A stretch of DNA of 64,000 nucleotides from Actinomycetales bacterium (GCA_016711095.1 JADJTP010000003.1:372001-436000); one strand, 5' to 3'; counted from the first letter of the stretch, positions 42,400 to 50,720 are shown. Notes: generated by a model from the sequence alone, not told the origin. Translations and numbers: made by a program.

Positions 42400-43716
42400 T
42401 CAGATTTCGATGCCCTCGAGCAGATCGGTAACCAGTGCGGCGATCGGACTGCGCTCGCTGCGAGTGAGGGTGACGTGGGCGAAGAGCGGGTGGCCCTTGA
42501 GCTTCTCGATCACGGCGGCGACACCGTCGTGACGTCCGACGCGCAGATTGTCCCGTTGGGCCACGTCGTGGGTGAGCACGACCCGGGAGTTCTGCCCGAT
42601 TCGCGACAGCACGGTGAGCAGCACGTTGCGCTCGAGCGACTGGGCCTCGTCGACGATGACAAAGGAGTCGTGCAGGGACCTGCCGCGGATATGGGTGAGC
42701 GGCAACACCTCGAGCATCCCCCGATCGAGCACCTCCTCGACGACCTCTGTGGAGACGACCGCGCCCAGGGTGTCGAAGACCGCCTGCCCCCAGGGGCCCA
42801 TCTTGTCCGCTTCGGTGCCGGGCAGGTAGCCGAGTTCTTGGCCGCCGACGGCATACAGGGGGCGGAAGACGACGACCTTCCGGTGCTGGCGGCGCTCCAG
42901 GACGGCTTCCAGCCCGGCGCACAACGCCAGAGCCGACTTGCCGGTGCCCGCGCGGCCGCCGAGCGAGAGGATGCCGACCTCGGGGTCCAGCAGCAGGTCG
43001 AGCGCGATCCGCTGCTCCGCCGAACGCCCATGCAGACCGAAGGCGTCGCGGTCCCCCCGGACGAGTCTGACCTGCTTGTCGGGCCCGACTCGACCGAGGC
43101 CACTGCCGCGCGGCGAATGCAGAACCAGCCCGGTGTGGCAGGGCAACTCGGCGGCCGCGCGGTGCTCAAGGCGCCCGTGGTCAAAGAGCGAGCTCATCTC
43201 CTCGAGGGTGATCTCGAGGTCGGCCATGCCGGTCCAGCCCGAGTCCACCGCGAGCTCAGCGCGGTACTCCTGCGCATCCAAGCCGACCGCCGATGCCTTG
43301 ACCCGCATCGGGAGGTCCTTGCTCACCACGACAACAGCGCGGCCCTCGGCGGCGAGGTTCTTGGCGACCGCCAGGATCCGGGTGTCGTTGTCCCCCAACC
43401 GGAATCCCGCAGGCAGCACTGACGGATCGCAGTGGTTGAGCTCGACTCGCAGACTACCGCCGTCGTCGCCCACGGGCACGGGATGATCCAGTCGACCCTG
43501 GGCAACGCGCAGATCGTCGAGCATCCGCAAGGCCGTCCGGGCGAAGTAGCCAAGCTCGGGATGATTGCGCTTGGCCTCCAGCTCCGAGACGACCACGACG
43601 GGAAGCACCACCTCGTGCTCGTCGAAGCGCAGCATCGCCCGGGGATCGGACAGCAGCACCGAGGTGTCCAGAACGTAGGTCAACCGGTCGGTCTGGGACT
43701 TGCCTGTCGCTGCCAC
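42400..43716 (-). CDS. PIN-PhoH fusion protein (PhoH2 type)
   Basis: A 438-residue protein with an N-terminal PIN ribonuclease domain (TYVLDTSVLLSDPRAM, then ELEAKRNHPELG and GDNDTRILAVAK) and a C-terminal PhoH ATPase domain (GGRAGTGKSALALCAGLEAV; VIVDEAQSLERN). PhoH2 proteins are sequence-specific RNA helicase-ribonucleases. GTG 43716 was chosen because AAGGAGGGG lies 4 nt before it. The small antitoxin gene that precedes phoH2 in some mycobacteria is not visible here. Confidence 0.92.
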   Translation of the reverse strand: MAATGKSQTDRLTYVLDTSVLLSDPRAMLRFDEHEVVLPVVVVSELEAKRNHPELGYFARTALRMLDDLRVAQGRLDHPVPVGDDGGSLRVELNHCDPSVLPAGFRLGDNDTRILAVAKNLAAEGRAVVVVSKDLPMRVKASAVGLDAQEYRAELAVDSGWTGMADLEITLEEMSSLFDHGRLEHRAAAELPCHTGLVLHSPRGSGLGRVGPDKQVRLVRGDRDAFGLHGRSAEQRIALDLLLDPEVGILSLGGRAGTGKSALALCAGLEAVLERRQHRKVVVFRPLYAVGGQELGYLPGTEADKMGPWGQAVFDTLGAVVSTEVVEEVLDRGMLEVLPLTHIRGRSLHDSFVIVDEAQSLERNVLLTVLSRIGQNSRVVLTHDVAQRDNLRVGRHDGVAAVIEKLKGHPLFAHVTLTRSERSPIAALVTDLLEGIEI

Positions 43717-43870
43717 GAACCCCTCCTTCGCGAGCTTCACCTGCTCCGAACGGTATGCCGCGCACGGCCCGTCACAGCGCAGGTGGGGCTGCGGCGCGTC
43801 GTCGTGTCGCGTCGGCCCAGGGCGGTCTGTCGCTGTGGAGGTCAGCGGCGCATGGGTCAGCGGCGCAGGG

Positions 43871-44632
43871 TCAGCGACCGTGGCGGCGCTCGCGGCTGGA
43901 GTAGTCGCGCAGCGCCCGAAGGAAGTCGACGTGCCGGAAGTCGGGCCAATAGGCCTCGCAGAAATAGAACTCGCTCTTGGCGCTCTGCCACAGCAGGAAG
44001 CCACCGAGACGCTGTTCCCCGGACGTACGAATGACCAGGTCCGGATCGGGCTGGCCTCGGGTGTAGAGGTGCGCGGCGATCTGCTCGACACTCAGTTGCT
44101 CAGCGATCTCCTCGATCGGCATACCCTTCTCGGCCTGCTCGCGCAGCAGTCGCCGCACGGCGTCGGCGATCTCTCGCCGCCCGCCGTAGCCGACAGCGAC
44201 GTTGACCGTCAGCCCGAGGACGTCGGCCGTCGCGACCTCGGCGGCCCGCAGAATGGCCGAGGTCTCGGCGGGCAGCAGATCCAGCGCACCGATCGGGTGC
44301 AGCCGCCACCGATGGGCAGCGGCCAGGTCGCTCACCGCGACCTCGATGATTCGCATCAAGGGGGTGAGTTCGTCATCGGGGCGAGCGAGGTTGTCGGTCG
44401 ACAGCAGCCACAGGGTGACGACGTCGACACCGGCCTGCTCGCACCACGCGAGTAGGTCCTGGATCTTGTCCGCACCTGCCTGGTGGCCGTCGGCGGTGTC
44501 GAAGCCGTTGGCCTTGGCCCAGCGGCGGTTTCCGTCGAGCATGACGCCGACGTGACGCGGCGCCGCAGAGCGGTCCAGCCCGCGCGTCAACCGCCGCTCA
44601 TACACGCCGTAGAGGACGTTGCTCAGGCCCAC
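43871..44632 (-). CDS. uppS: Cis-prenyltransferase (isoprenyl diphosphate synthase, UppS family)
   Basis: About 253 residues. The diphosphate-binding motif is HVGVMLDGNRRWAKANG, with TADGHQAGADK, TLWLLSTDNLARP and the C-terminal DLVIRTSGEQRLGGFLLWQS and EFYFCEAYWPDF, all family signatures. It makes a Z-prenyl diphosphate for lipid carriers; in this conserved position (next to trhA and mca) the mycobacterial relative makes short Z,E-farnesyl diphosphate, so chain length is uncertain. GTG 44632 has AAGGAGG 4 nt before it; a second GTG lies just upstream. Confidence 0.93.
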   Translation of the reverse strand: MGLSNVLYGVYERRLTRGLDRSAAPRHVGVMLDGNRRWAKANGFDTADGHQAGADKIQDLLAWCEQAGVDVVTLWLLSTDNLARPDDELTPLMRIIEVAVSDLAAAHRWRLHPIGALDLLPAETSAILRAAEVATADVLGLTVNVAVGYGGRREIADAVRRLLREQAEKGMPIEEIAEQLSVEQIAAHLYTRGQPDPDLVIRTSGEQRLGGFLLWQSAKSEFYFCEAYWPDFRHVDFLRALRDYSSRERRHGR

Positions 44633-44688
44633 CACGCCTCCTTCCGGAGTCGCACCGCCCGGACCCCTGCCACGGCAACGCTACTCCC

Positions 44689-44735
44689 GTATGCCGCCCG
44701 ACCGCCGGTATGCCGCGCAGCCGCCGGTATGCCGC
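44689..44735 (+). repeat. Cluster of three GTATGCCGC motifs in direct orientation
   Basis: GTATGCCGC at 44689, 44708 and 44728, spaced 19 and 20 bp, in the uppS-trhA spacer immediately before repeat copy D. The densest cluster of the motif in the window. Confidence 0.95.
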
Positions 44736-44747
44736 GCACCCACCCCG

Positions 44748-44814
44748 CTATTCGGAGGTTCCGTTCCTAATCGGGGGCACGCACCCTCCGAACAGGGCCA
44801 CATCCTCCGAATAG
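44748..44814. repeat. 67-bp dispersed palindromic repeat, copy D
   Basis: Arms CTATTCGGAGGTT and ATCCTCCGAATAG (one mismatch). Located in the divergent spacer between uppS and trhA, so it cannot act there as a shared 3'-end terminator. Confidence 0.92.
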
Positions 44815-44867
44815 CGCGTGGGGCCAGCCGCGTCGACACCCGCATCGCGTCGAATCTACGGTGTCGT

Positions 44868-44887
44868 AACTTACGCTCCCGTAGGTT
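44868..44887. promoter_or_regulatory. Putative operator upstream of trhA
   Basis: AACTTACG-CTCC-CGTAGGTT, 8-bp arms with one mismatch and a 4-bp gap. A second TACG-GTGT-CGTA repeat lies at about 44857. The right arm touches the -10 of trhA. Confidence 0.7.
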
Positions 44888-44892
44888 ATTCT
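44887..44892 (+). promoter_or_regulatory. -10 element of trhA, leaderless
   Basis: TATTCT lies 7 nt before the GTG start at 44900. Confidence 0.65.
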
Positions 44893-44899
44893 TGAAGAC

Positions 44900-45631
44900 G
44901 TGAGCCCGACTGACTCGACCAGGACCCCCAGATTCGACGCGGCCACGGCAGACCAGCGACCGCTCTCCTCCCAGCCGGCCACGCCCCTCAAGCCACGCCT
45001 GCGCGGCTGGCTCCATGCAGGCACCTTCCCGTTGGTGCTCCTCGGCGGGGTCGTGCTGGTCGGCATTGCTCCCACGACGCCGGCCCGGGTCGGTGCGGCG
45101 ATCTTCACCGCGACGGCGGCACTGCTTTTCGGCACGTCCGCTGTCTTCCACCTCGGCACGTGGACGGGTCGCGTTCACGGAGTGTTGCGCCGGCTGGACC
45201 ACTCCAACATCTTCCTCATCATCGCCGGGTCCTACACGCCGTTCGCGCTGCTGCTGCTACCCGCCGACCAGGCGCGGTCGCTGCTGACCATCGTCTGGCT
45301 GGGAGCGCTCGGGGGTGTGCTCTTCCGGGTGCTCTGGGTCGGTGCTCCGCGCTGGCTCTACACGCCGATCTACGTGGCGCTCGGGTGGGTGGCAGTGTTC
45401 TACTTCGGCCCGATGCTCGCCGGCGGTGGGCCGGTTGTCATGTCGCTATTGGTCGTCGGCGGCGTGCTCTACACCCTGGGTGCGGTGGTCTACGGCACCA
45501 AGCGCCCTAACCCGTCGCCGCGCTGGTTCGGCTTCCACGAGGTCTTCCACGCATGCACCGTCGCCGCGTTCGTCGTCCACTTCGTGGCCATCGCGCTCGC
45601 CGCCTCCGGGTCGTCGCCTGCTGCCGCCTGA
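44900..45631 (+). CDS. trhA: Hemolysin III-family membrane protein TrhA (PAQR)
   Basis: A 243-residue protein with seven hydrophobic segments. The PAQR metal-site motifs are SAVFHLGTW, LDHSNIFLIIAGSYTPF and FHEVFHACTVAAFVVHF, giving Ser/Asp/His ligands of a putative zinc hydrolase. TrhA relatives affect membrane-lipid homeostasis. The N-terminal 35 residues are polar and not conserved. The inverted repeat overlapping its promoter suggests control by a TetR-type lipid regulator (inference). Confidence 0.92.
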   Translation: MSPTDSTRTPRFDAATADQRPLSSQPATPLKPRLRGWLHAGTFPLVLLGGVVLVGIAPTTPARVGAAIFTATAALLFGTSAVFHLGTWTGRVHGVLRRLDHSNIFLIIAGSYTPFALLLLPADQARSLLTIVWLGALGGVLFRVLWVGAPRWLYTPIYVALGWVAVFYFGPMLAGGGPVVMSLLVVGGVLYTLGAVVYGTKRPNPSPRWFGFHEVFHACTVAAFVVHFVAIALAASGSSPAAA

Positions 45632-45690
45632 GACCCCGGCGTTGCCGCCTGAGACAACTGCGGTTCAGTTGCCGCCTGAGACCCGGCGCT

Positions 45691-45981
45691 TCAGTCGGGT
45701 CGGTCGCTCGACGGTGGCGCGGGGTCGAGGTCCGGGCGGCCGCTTGCCGGTGGCTTCGCGCCGTCGCCGACGGTGCCTGACTTGCCGTCGCTTACCTCAG
45801 CGGCCTGCTGAGCCTGCTGAGCCTCGAGCGCGGCGAGTCGGTCGCGCTCGCGATAGGCCATCCTGCGCATCCGGGCGTTCATGTTGCGCAGGATGAAAAA
45901 GAGCGCCACGGCCAGCGCAAAGAACGCCAAGAACGCACCGAGACCCGGCCCGATCACCGTGCTGGGAGCTGGACCACCCAT
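45691..45981 (-). CDS. Small single-pass membrane protein next to mca
   Basis: A 96-residue protein: N-terminal membrane helix (GLGAFLAFFALAVALFFILR), a short basic Arg/Met-rich stretch (NMNARMRRMAYRERDRL), a Gln/Ala coiled segment and a Pro/Asp-rich tail. Its ATG follows the mca TAG stop without a gap. A gene like this follows mca in mycobacteria too; the function is unknown to me. Confidence 0.85.
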   Translation of the reverse strand: MGGPAPSTVIGPGLGAFLAFFALAVALFFILRNMNARMRRMAYRERDRLAALEAQQAQQAAEVSDGKSGTVGDGAKPPASGRPDLDPAPPSSDRPD

Positions 45982-46965
45982 CTAGACCGCCACCCGTCCG
46001 TCGAACGTCAGCGCCAGGTCCTGGCGCCGTGCCATCTCGTCGGCCTCGGCAGCAGTGCCGAGCCCGGCGAAGAGGTCATCCTCCACCTCGTCGACCGGTG
46101 CGTAGGCCAGGGCCGCTTCGAAGTCCTCGGTCGGCCACACCTCGCGCTCAAGGTCGCGCGGCATCCGAAACCACGAGCCCTGCGGGTCTACTTGGGTCGC
46201 GTGCGCAAGCAGCGCGCGGTCGCGCACCTCGAAGAACTCGCCGCACGGCACCCGCGTCGTGATGTGCCGCTTGCCCCGGCGCTCGATGTTCTCGACCCAC
46301 TCGGTATACGGCGACTCGATGCCCCGGGCCATCATGGCGTCGTGAAAGGCCCTGATCCGGCCTCCGGAGTGGGACTGGTTGTAGTAGAGCTTGAGCGGCT
46401 GCCAGGCAGCACCGGCATGCGGGTATGCCGTGGGGTCGCCGGCCGCCGCGAAGGCGGACATCGACACCGTGTGAGTCATGATGTGGTCGGGGTGCGGATA
46501 TCCGCCGAGCTCGTCATAGGTCGTCATCACGTGCGGACGAAACTCGCGGATCACCCGCACGAGCGCCTCGGTGGTCACCGCGAGCGGCTCGAGGGCGAAA
46601 CAGCCCTCCGGCAGCGGCGGCAGCGGGTCGCCCTCGGGCAGCCCCGAGTCGACGAACCCCAGCCACACGTGCTCGCAGCCGAGCTCCGCCACGGCGGCCT
46701 TCATCTCGTCTCTGCGGACCTGGGCAATGTCACGCATGATGTGCGGATCGTGTTTGAGCGCCTCGTTGAGCACATCCCCGCGCTCGCCACCCGTGCACGA
46801 GACGATGCACACCCGCGCCCCGGCCGCGATGTACATCGCGGTGGCGGCGGCTCCCTTGCTCGACTCGTCGTCGGGGTGTGCGTGCACGGCCAGCAGCCGG
46901 AACCCCGCGTGCGACCCCTCCGGCAGGGCCGTCGGCGACGGGAACGACGGCGTCGTGGGCGGCAT
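45982..46965 (-). CDS. mca: Mycothiol S-conjugate amidase Mca
   Basis: A 327-residue PIG-L-fold zinc amidase that cleaves mycothiol conjugates of toxins to mercapturic acids and GlcN-inositol. Zinc and catalytic residues are in VHAHPDDESSKGAA (His30, Asp33) and GGYPHPDHIMTH; the Mca-specific VSCTGGERGDVLN and YNQSHSGGRIRAF are present. It shows that the organism makes mycothiol. The start ATG 46965 adds about 20 residues before the conserved core; a shorter start cannot be excluded. Confidence 0.95.
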   Translation of the reverse strand: MPPTTPSFPSPTALPEGSHAGFRLLAVHAHPDDESSKGAAATAMYIAAGARVCIVSCTGGERGDVLNEALKHDPHIMRDIAQVRRDEMKAAVAELGCEHVWLGFVDSGLPEGDPLPPLPEGCFALEPLAVTTEALVRVIREFRPHVMTTYDELGGYPHPDHIMTHTVSMSAFAAAGDPTAYPHAGAAWQPLKLYYNQSHSGGRIRAFHDAMMARGIESPYTEWVENIERRGKRHITTRVPCGEFFEVRDRALLAHATQVDPQGSWFRMPRDLEREVWPTEDFEAALAYAPVDEVEDDLFAGLGTAAEADEMARRQDLALTFDGRVAV

Positions 46966-47041
46966 ACCTGGCTCGGATCCTTCGCAGTGGTGGGCGCTAC
47001 GGTGGACCATCATCCCACTTCGACGACGAGAGGCTCGCACG

Positions 47042-47413
47042 GTGGCTGGCAGCAGGCTGCGTATCACCCCCGGCACCGGGAAGTGGTGGGCGTTGGGCAT
47101 CGCCTTCACGGTGCTGTTCACGATCTTTGCCTCGTGGCGGGTCCTGTCCGTGGCCGACGAGCAGATCGATGCGACGACGACGGGGTACAAGGTCGTCGAC
47201 GAACGCACGATGACGGTGACCTTCGACATCCACAAGCCGCCGCAGGTTGCGGTCCTCTGCACGATCCAGGCCCAAGACCTCAAGAAGAACGTCGTCGGCG
47301 CGGCGCAGGTCGACATCCCGACAGCCCCGACCCGCACGACGTCCCACCAAGTGACCATCAAGACGACCACGCTGGCCTTCAGCGGCCTCGTCCACGACTG
47401 CATCCGCCGCTGA
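47042..47413 (+). CDS. DUF4307 membrane protein
   Basis: A 123-residue protein: basic N-terminus, one membrane helix (WWALGIAFTVLFTIFASW) and an extracytoplasmic beta-rich domain with ATTTGYKVVDERTMTVTFDI and a Cys pair (VAVLCTIQAQDL; VHDCIRR) that may form a disulfide. This matches the DUF4307 family found next to mca in actinobacteria; role unknown. GTG 47042 with GAGAGG 8 nt upstream, divergent from mca. Confidence 0.87.
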   Translation: MAGSRLRITPGTGKWWALGIAFTVLFTIFASWRVLSVADEQIDATTTGYKVVDERTMTVTFDIHKPPQVAVLCTIQAQDLKKNVVGAAQVDIPTAPTRTTSHQVTIKTTTLAFSGLVHDCIRR

Positions 47414-47424
47414 GCGCGTCCGGC

Positions 47425-47430
47425 TAGAGT
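47425..47430 (+). promoter_or_regulatory. -10 element of metB, leaderless
   Basis: TAGAGT lies 8 nt before the metB ATG at 47439. Confidence 0.6.
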
Positions 47431-47438
47431 CGCCGATC

Positions 47439-48623
47439 ATGACGACGGCGCGCACCCAGGGTTTCTCAACAACGGCCATCCACGCCGGGCAGGAGGCCGA
47501 CCCGGCGACCGGAGCGGTCGTCCCGCCGATCTACCAGGTGTCGACCTACAAGCAGGACGGCGTCGGCGGACTCCGCGGCGGCTATGAATACTCCCGGTCG
47601 GCCAACCCCACCCGCACCGCGCTGCAGGAGTGTCTCGCCGCCCTCGAGGGCGGTGCACAAGGCTTCGCCTTCGCCTCGGGCCTGGCCGGGCAGGACTGCG
47701 TCATTCGCTCGCTGACGGTCCCCGGCGACCACATCGTCATGCCCACCGACGCCTATGGCGGCACCTACCGCTATGTCAACAGCGTCGCCCTGCCCGGGGG
47801 CATCGAACACACCGTCGCACCGATGGGCGACCTCGACGCCGTCCGCGCGGCGATCCGCCCCGGCCAGACCCGGCTGGTCTGGGTCGAGACGCCGTCCAAC
47901 CCGCTGCTCGGCATCGCCGACATCGCCGGGCTGGCCGAGATCGCGCACGCCGCCGGAGCCCTGGTCGTCGTCGACAACACCTTCGCCACGAGCTATCTGC
48001 AGCAACCGCTGGCCCTCGGCGCGGACGTCGTCACCCACAGCACGACCAAGTATGCCGGTGGGCACAGTGACGTCGTCGGCGGTGCGGTGGTCGTCGCCCG
48101 CGAGCTGGGGGTCGCGGCATACGCGGATGTCGGCGAGCGCATCGGCTTTCACCAGAACGCGATCGGCGCGATCGCCGGCCCCTTCGACGCGTGGCTGGTG
48201 CTGCGTGGTCTCAAGACGCTCGCGGTGCGCATGGAGCGACACTGCGACAACGCCGAGCGGGTCGTCGACTTCCTCACCGGCCACGATGCGGTGTCGCAGG
48301 TGCTCTATCCCGGGCTGCCCGGCCACCCCGGCCACGCGGTGGCCGCGAGCCAGATGCGCCGGTTCGGCGGGATGGTGTCCTTCCGGCTGCGACGCGGCGA
48401 GGACGCTGCGGTCAAGGCCTGCGCCGCCGTGCGGCTGTGGACGCTCGGAGAGTCCCTCGGCGGCGTCGAGTCGCTCATCGAGCATCCCGGCCAGATGACC
48501 CACGCTTCAGTCGCCGGCACCCCCCTGGAGGTGCCCGGCGATCTCGTGCGGCTCTCGGTCGGCATCGAGGACGCGCAGGACCTCATCGAGGACCTGCGCG
48601 AAGCCCTCGACATCCACGGCTGA
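47439..48623 (+). CDS. metB: Cystathionine gamma-synthase
   Basis: A 394-residue fold-type I PLP enzyme of the trans-sulfuration family: GFSTTAIHAGQEADPATGAV at the start, YSRSANPTRTALQ, and the PLP lysine at about 204 in THSTTKYAGGHSDVVGG. It condenses an activated homoserine with cysteine. Related family members (gamma-lyase, O-acetylhomoserine sulfhydrylase) cannot be fully excluded, but the actinobacterial context with greA, mca and a cystathionine beta-synthase supports MetB. Confidence 0.93.
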   Translation: MTTARTQGFSTTAIHAGQEADPATGAVVPPIYQVSTYKQDGVGGLRGGYEYSRSANPTRTALQECLAALEGGAQGFAFASGLAGQDCVIRSLTVPGDHIVMPTDAYGGTYRYVNSVALPGGIEHTVAPMGDLDAVRAAIRPGQTRLVWVETPSNPLLGIADIAGLAEIAHAAGALVVVDNTFATSYLQQPLALGADVVTHSTTKYAGGHSDVVGGAVVVARELGVAAYADVGERIGFHQNAIGAIAGPFDAWLVLRGLKTLAVRMERHCDNAERVVDFLTGHDAVSQVLYPGLPGHPGHAVAASQMRRFGGMVSFRLRRGEDAAVKACAAVRLWTLGESLGGVESLIEHPGQMTHASVAGTPLEVPGDLVRLSVGIEDAQDLIEDLREALDIHG

Positions 48624-48626
48624 GCC

Positions 48627-49955
48627 ATGGCGAGGGCTCTCGTCGTCGACATCGGCTCGACGTTCACCAAGGCGACCCTCGTCGAACTGCCGACCGGTCG
48701 CATTCTCGGCCGCTGCGATACGCCGACCACCCTGGGCACCGATGTCATGGACGGGGTGCGCGCCGTCGCAGCCCAGCTGGGCGATCCCGCCGCTGTCCAC
48801 GACGGGCGAGTGCTCGCCTGTTCGTCCGCCGGCGGCGGCTTGCGACTGGCCGTCGTCGGCTATGAGCGCACCGTAACCGCCGAGGCGGGGTTCCGGGTCG
48901 GCCTCTCGGCGGGGGCCAGGGTCGTCCACGTCGCCAGCGGACGGCTCGACCAGCGCGATCTCGCCGCCCTGATCGACAGTCGCCCCGACATCGTCCTGCT
49001 CGTCGGCGGCACCGACGGCGGCAACGCAGACGTGTTGTCGCACAACGGATCTGTCCTCGCGACCAGCGCCCTCTCGGGCACCGTCCCGCTCGTGGTGGCC
49101 GGTAATGTCGATGCCGGCCCGGACGTAGCGGCGGCGCTCGAGAAAGCCGGTCGACCTCACCTGCTCGCGGCCAATGTGCTGCCGGATATCGGCGTCGTCG
49201 CCCCCGAACAGGCCCGGACCGCGATTCGCGAGGTGTTCCTGCGCCATGTCATCGGGGGCAAGGGACTGTCCGACGATCCGTTGTTCGCCCGCCTCGTCCG
49301 GGCGGCCACTCCCGACGCGGTGTTGGCCGGCGTGGAGATTCTGGCCGAGGTGCTCGGCCAGGACGTGCTCGTCATCGATGTCGGCGGCGCGACGACCGAC
49401 GTGTATTCGTCGGTCACCTACCGCGGGGGCGACGCGCAGCCGCGGCGCGAGGTCGTCGCCCAGCTGCGCTTCGCCCGCACCGTCGAAGCCGACCTGGGGA
49501 TGCGCTGGAGCGCCGAGGGGGTGATCGAGTCCGCCAGCCGCGAGCGCCTGGATGTCCCCGCTGCCCTCCCCCGGTATGCCGCGCAGCTGGCCGCCCACCC
49601 GGCCCGACTGCCGGTTGACGCTGACGAGCAGGTCCTGGACCTCACCATCGCCCGGCTCGCCGCGACCATCGCCGTCCGCCGACACGCCCGCCCGCCCTTC
49701 CCCGGTGAAGCGCCCCGGGGACTCACCGACGTCGGCCTCGTCCTCGGTTCGGGGGGTGTGCTGCGGCATGCACCGTCGTCGGCCGCAGCCGTCGTGCTCG
49801 ACGCCGTCCTTCACGACCAGGGCGGTGGCTGGCAGTTGCCGCGCGCGCCTCGGGTGGGGGTTGACGCGGCATACCTGCTGGTTGTCATCGGTCTGCTGGC
49901 AGCCGAGCACCCCGAGGCGGCCCGGTCGGTCGCCCGCCGCTGTCTGCTCATCTGA
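48627..49955 (+). CDS. MutL/GlmL-type ASKHA ATPase (glutamate mutase L family)
   Basis: A 442-residue ASKHA-fold ATPase: phosphate-1 loop VVDIGSTFTKATLV, LLVGGTDGGNADVL, VIDVGGATTDVYSSVTYRGG and the C-terminal LVLGSGGVLRHA. The family protects or reactivates B12-dependent carbon-skeleton mutases and is normally encoded next to the mutase subunits, which are absent here. It starts 3 bp after metB, so the two are co-transcribed. Its real partner is unknown. Confidence 0.88.
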   Translation: MARALVVDIGSTFTKATLVELPTGRILGRCDTPTTLGTDVMDGVRAVAAQLGDPAAVHDGRVLACSSAGGGLRLAVVGYERTVTAEAGFRVGLSAGARVVHVASGRLDQRDLAALIDSRPDIVLLVGGTDGGNADVLSHNGSVLATSALSGTVPLVVAGNVDAGPDVAAALEKAGRPHLLAANVLPDIGVVAPEQARTAIREVFLRHVIGGKGLSDDPLFARLVRAATPDAVLAGVEILAEVLGQDVLVIDVGGATTDVYSSVTYRGGDAQPRREVVAQLRFARTVEADLGMRWSAEGVIESASRERLDVPAALPRYAAQLAAHPARLPVDADEQVLDLTIARLAATIAVRRHARPPFPGEAPRGLTDVGLVLGSGGVLRHAPSSAAAVVLDAVLHDQGGGWQLPRAPRVGVDAAYLLVVIGLLAAEHPEAARSVARRCLLI

Positions 49956-49972
49956 CCGGCCGACCCCTAGAC

Positions 49973-50011
49973 GCAGGTATGCCGCCCACCTCAGGCGGGC
50001 GGCATACCTGC
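49973..50011. terminator. Perfect 15-bp hairpin made of an inverted GTATGCCG pair
   Basis: GCAGGTATGCCGCCC (49973-49987) pairs perfectly with its complement at 49997-50011 around a 9-nt loop. Both arms contain the dispersed 8-mer. It lies between the convergent MutL-type gene and greA and should end transcription from both sides. Confidence 0.92.
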
Positions 50012-50027
50012 CGGTTGTCGGCGCGCG

Positions 50028-50519
50028 TCAGCCGGTGTATGGCTTGGTGTGCAGGATGGTGACCTCGACGGTCTTGCCGTTGGGAGCGACATAGCTGACC
50101 GTCTCGCCGACGGTGCGGCCGTTGACAGCTGCCCCGAGCGGGCTCGCCTCGCTGAACACGGACAGCTCGGTGTGATCCTGGATCTCACGGTGCCCCAGCA
50201 GGAAGGTCTCCTGCTCGTCGAACAGCTCGACGGTGACGACCATTCCGGGCTCGACGACGCCGTCATCCGGCGGCGGGGTCTCACCGACGACAGCCGTCTC
50301 CAACAGTTGGGTGAGCTGGCGGATCCGGGCCTCCATCTTGCCCTGCTCCTCCTTGGCGGCGTGATAGCCGCCGTTCTCCTTCAGGTCGCCTTCGAGGCGG
50401 GCCGCTTCGATCTTCTTGGACAACTCGACGCGGCCCTCGGTCGACAGTTGTTCGAGCTCGGCCTTGAGCCGGTCGGCGGCCTCAGGGGTGAGGTAGGCGC
50501 TCTTCGCGGTCTCGGTCAC
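50028..50519 (-). CDS. greA: Transcription elongation factor GreA
   Basis: A 163-residue factor that rescues backtracked RNA polymerase. The N-terminal coiled coil has the acidic tip residues in EGDLKENGGYHAAKEEQGKM, and the C-terminal FKBP-like domain ends SEASPLGAAVNGRTVGETVS. GTG 50519 with AAGGAG 7 nt upstream. Close to mca and metB as in other actinobacteria. Confidence 0.97.
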   Translation of the reverse strand: MTETAKSAYLTPEAADRLKAELEQLSTEGRVELSKKIEAARLEGDLKENGGYHAAKEEQGKMEARIRQLTQLLETAVVGETPPPDDGVVEPGMVVTVELFDEQETFLLGHREIQDHTELSVFSEASPLGAAVNGRTVGETVSYVAPNGKTVEVTILHTKPYTG

Positions 50520-50720
50520 TGGTCTCTCCTTGCCTGGCCCGCGGCAAACCACCAGTGACCGGTGGGCTGCTCGGGGTGTGTCGTCGGGTCACGTGGCGCC
50601 TGCGGTGGCCGTTCCCCCGGGTCGACGTGGGCACCTGCCGAGCATGCTGCCGGGGAGTGTGGAGCCCGGTGTGAAGCTGCCAGTGTACCCGAGTGGGCTC
50701 AACTGGCGGCCCGATCCACC

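Noticed and set aside
21716..44814. The 67-bp repeats as parts of coding genes
   Set aside because: Frames through them yield similar peptides (for example LFGGCGPDRRV), but only because the DNA is repeated; the copies lie in different frames and outside recognised domains.
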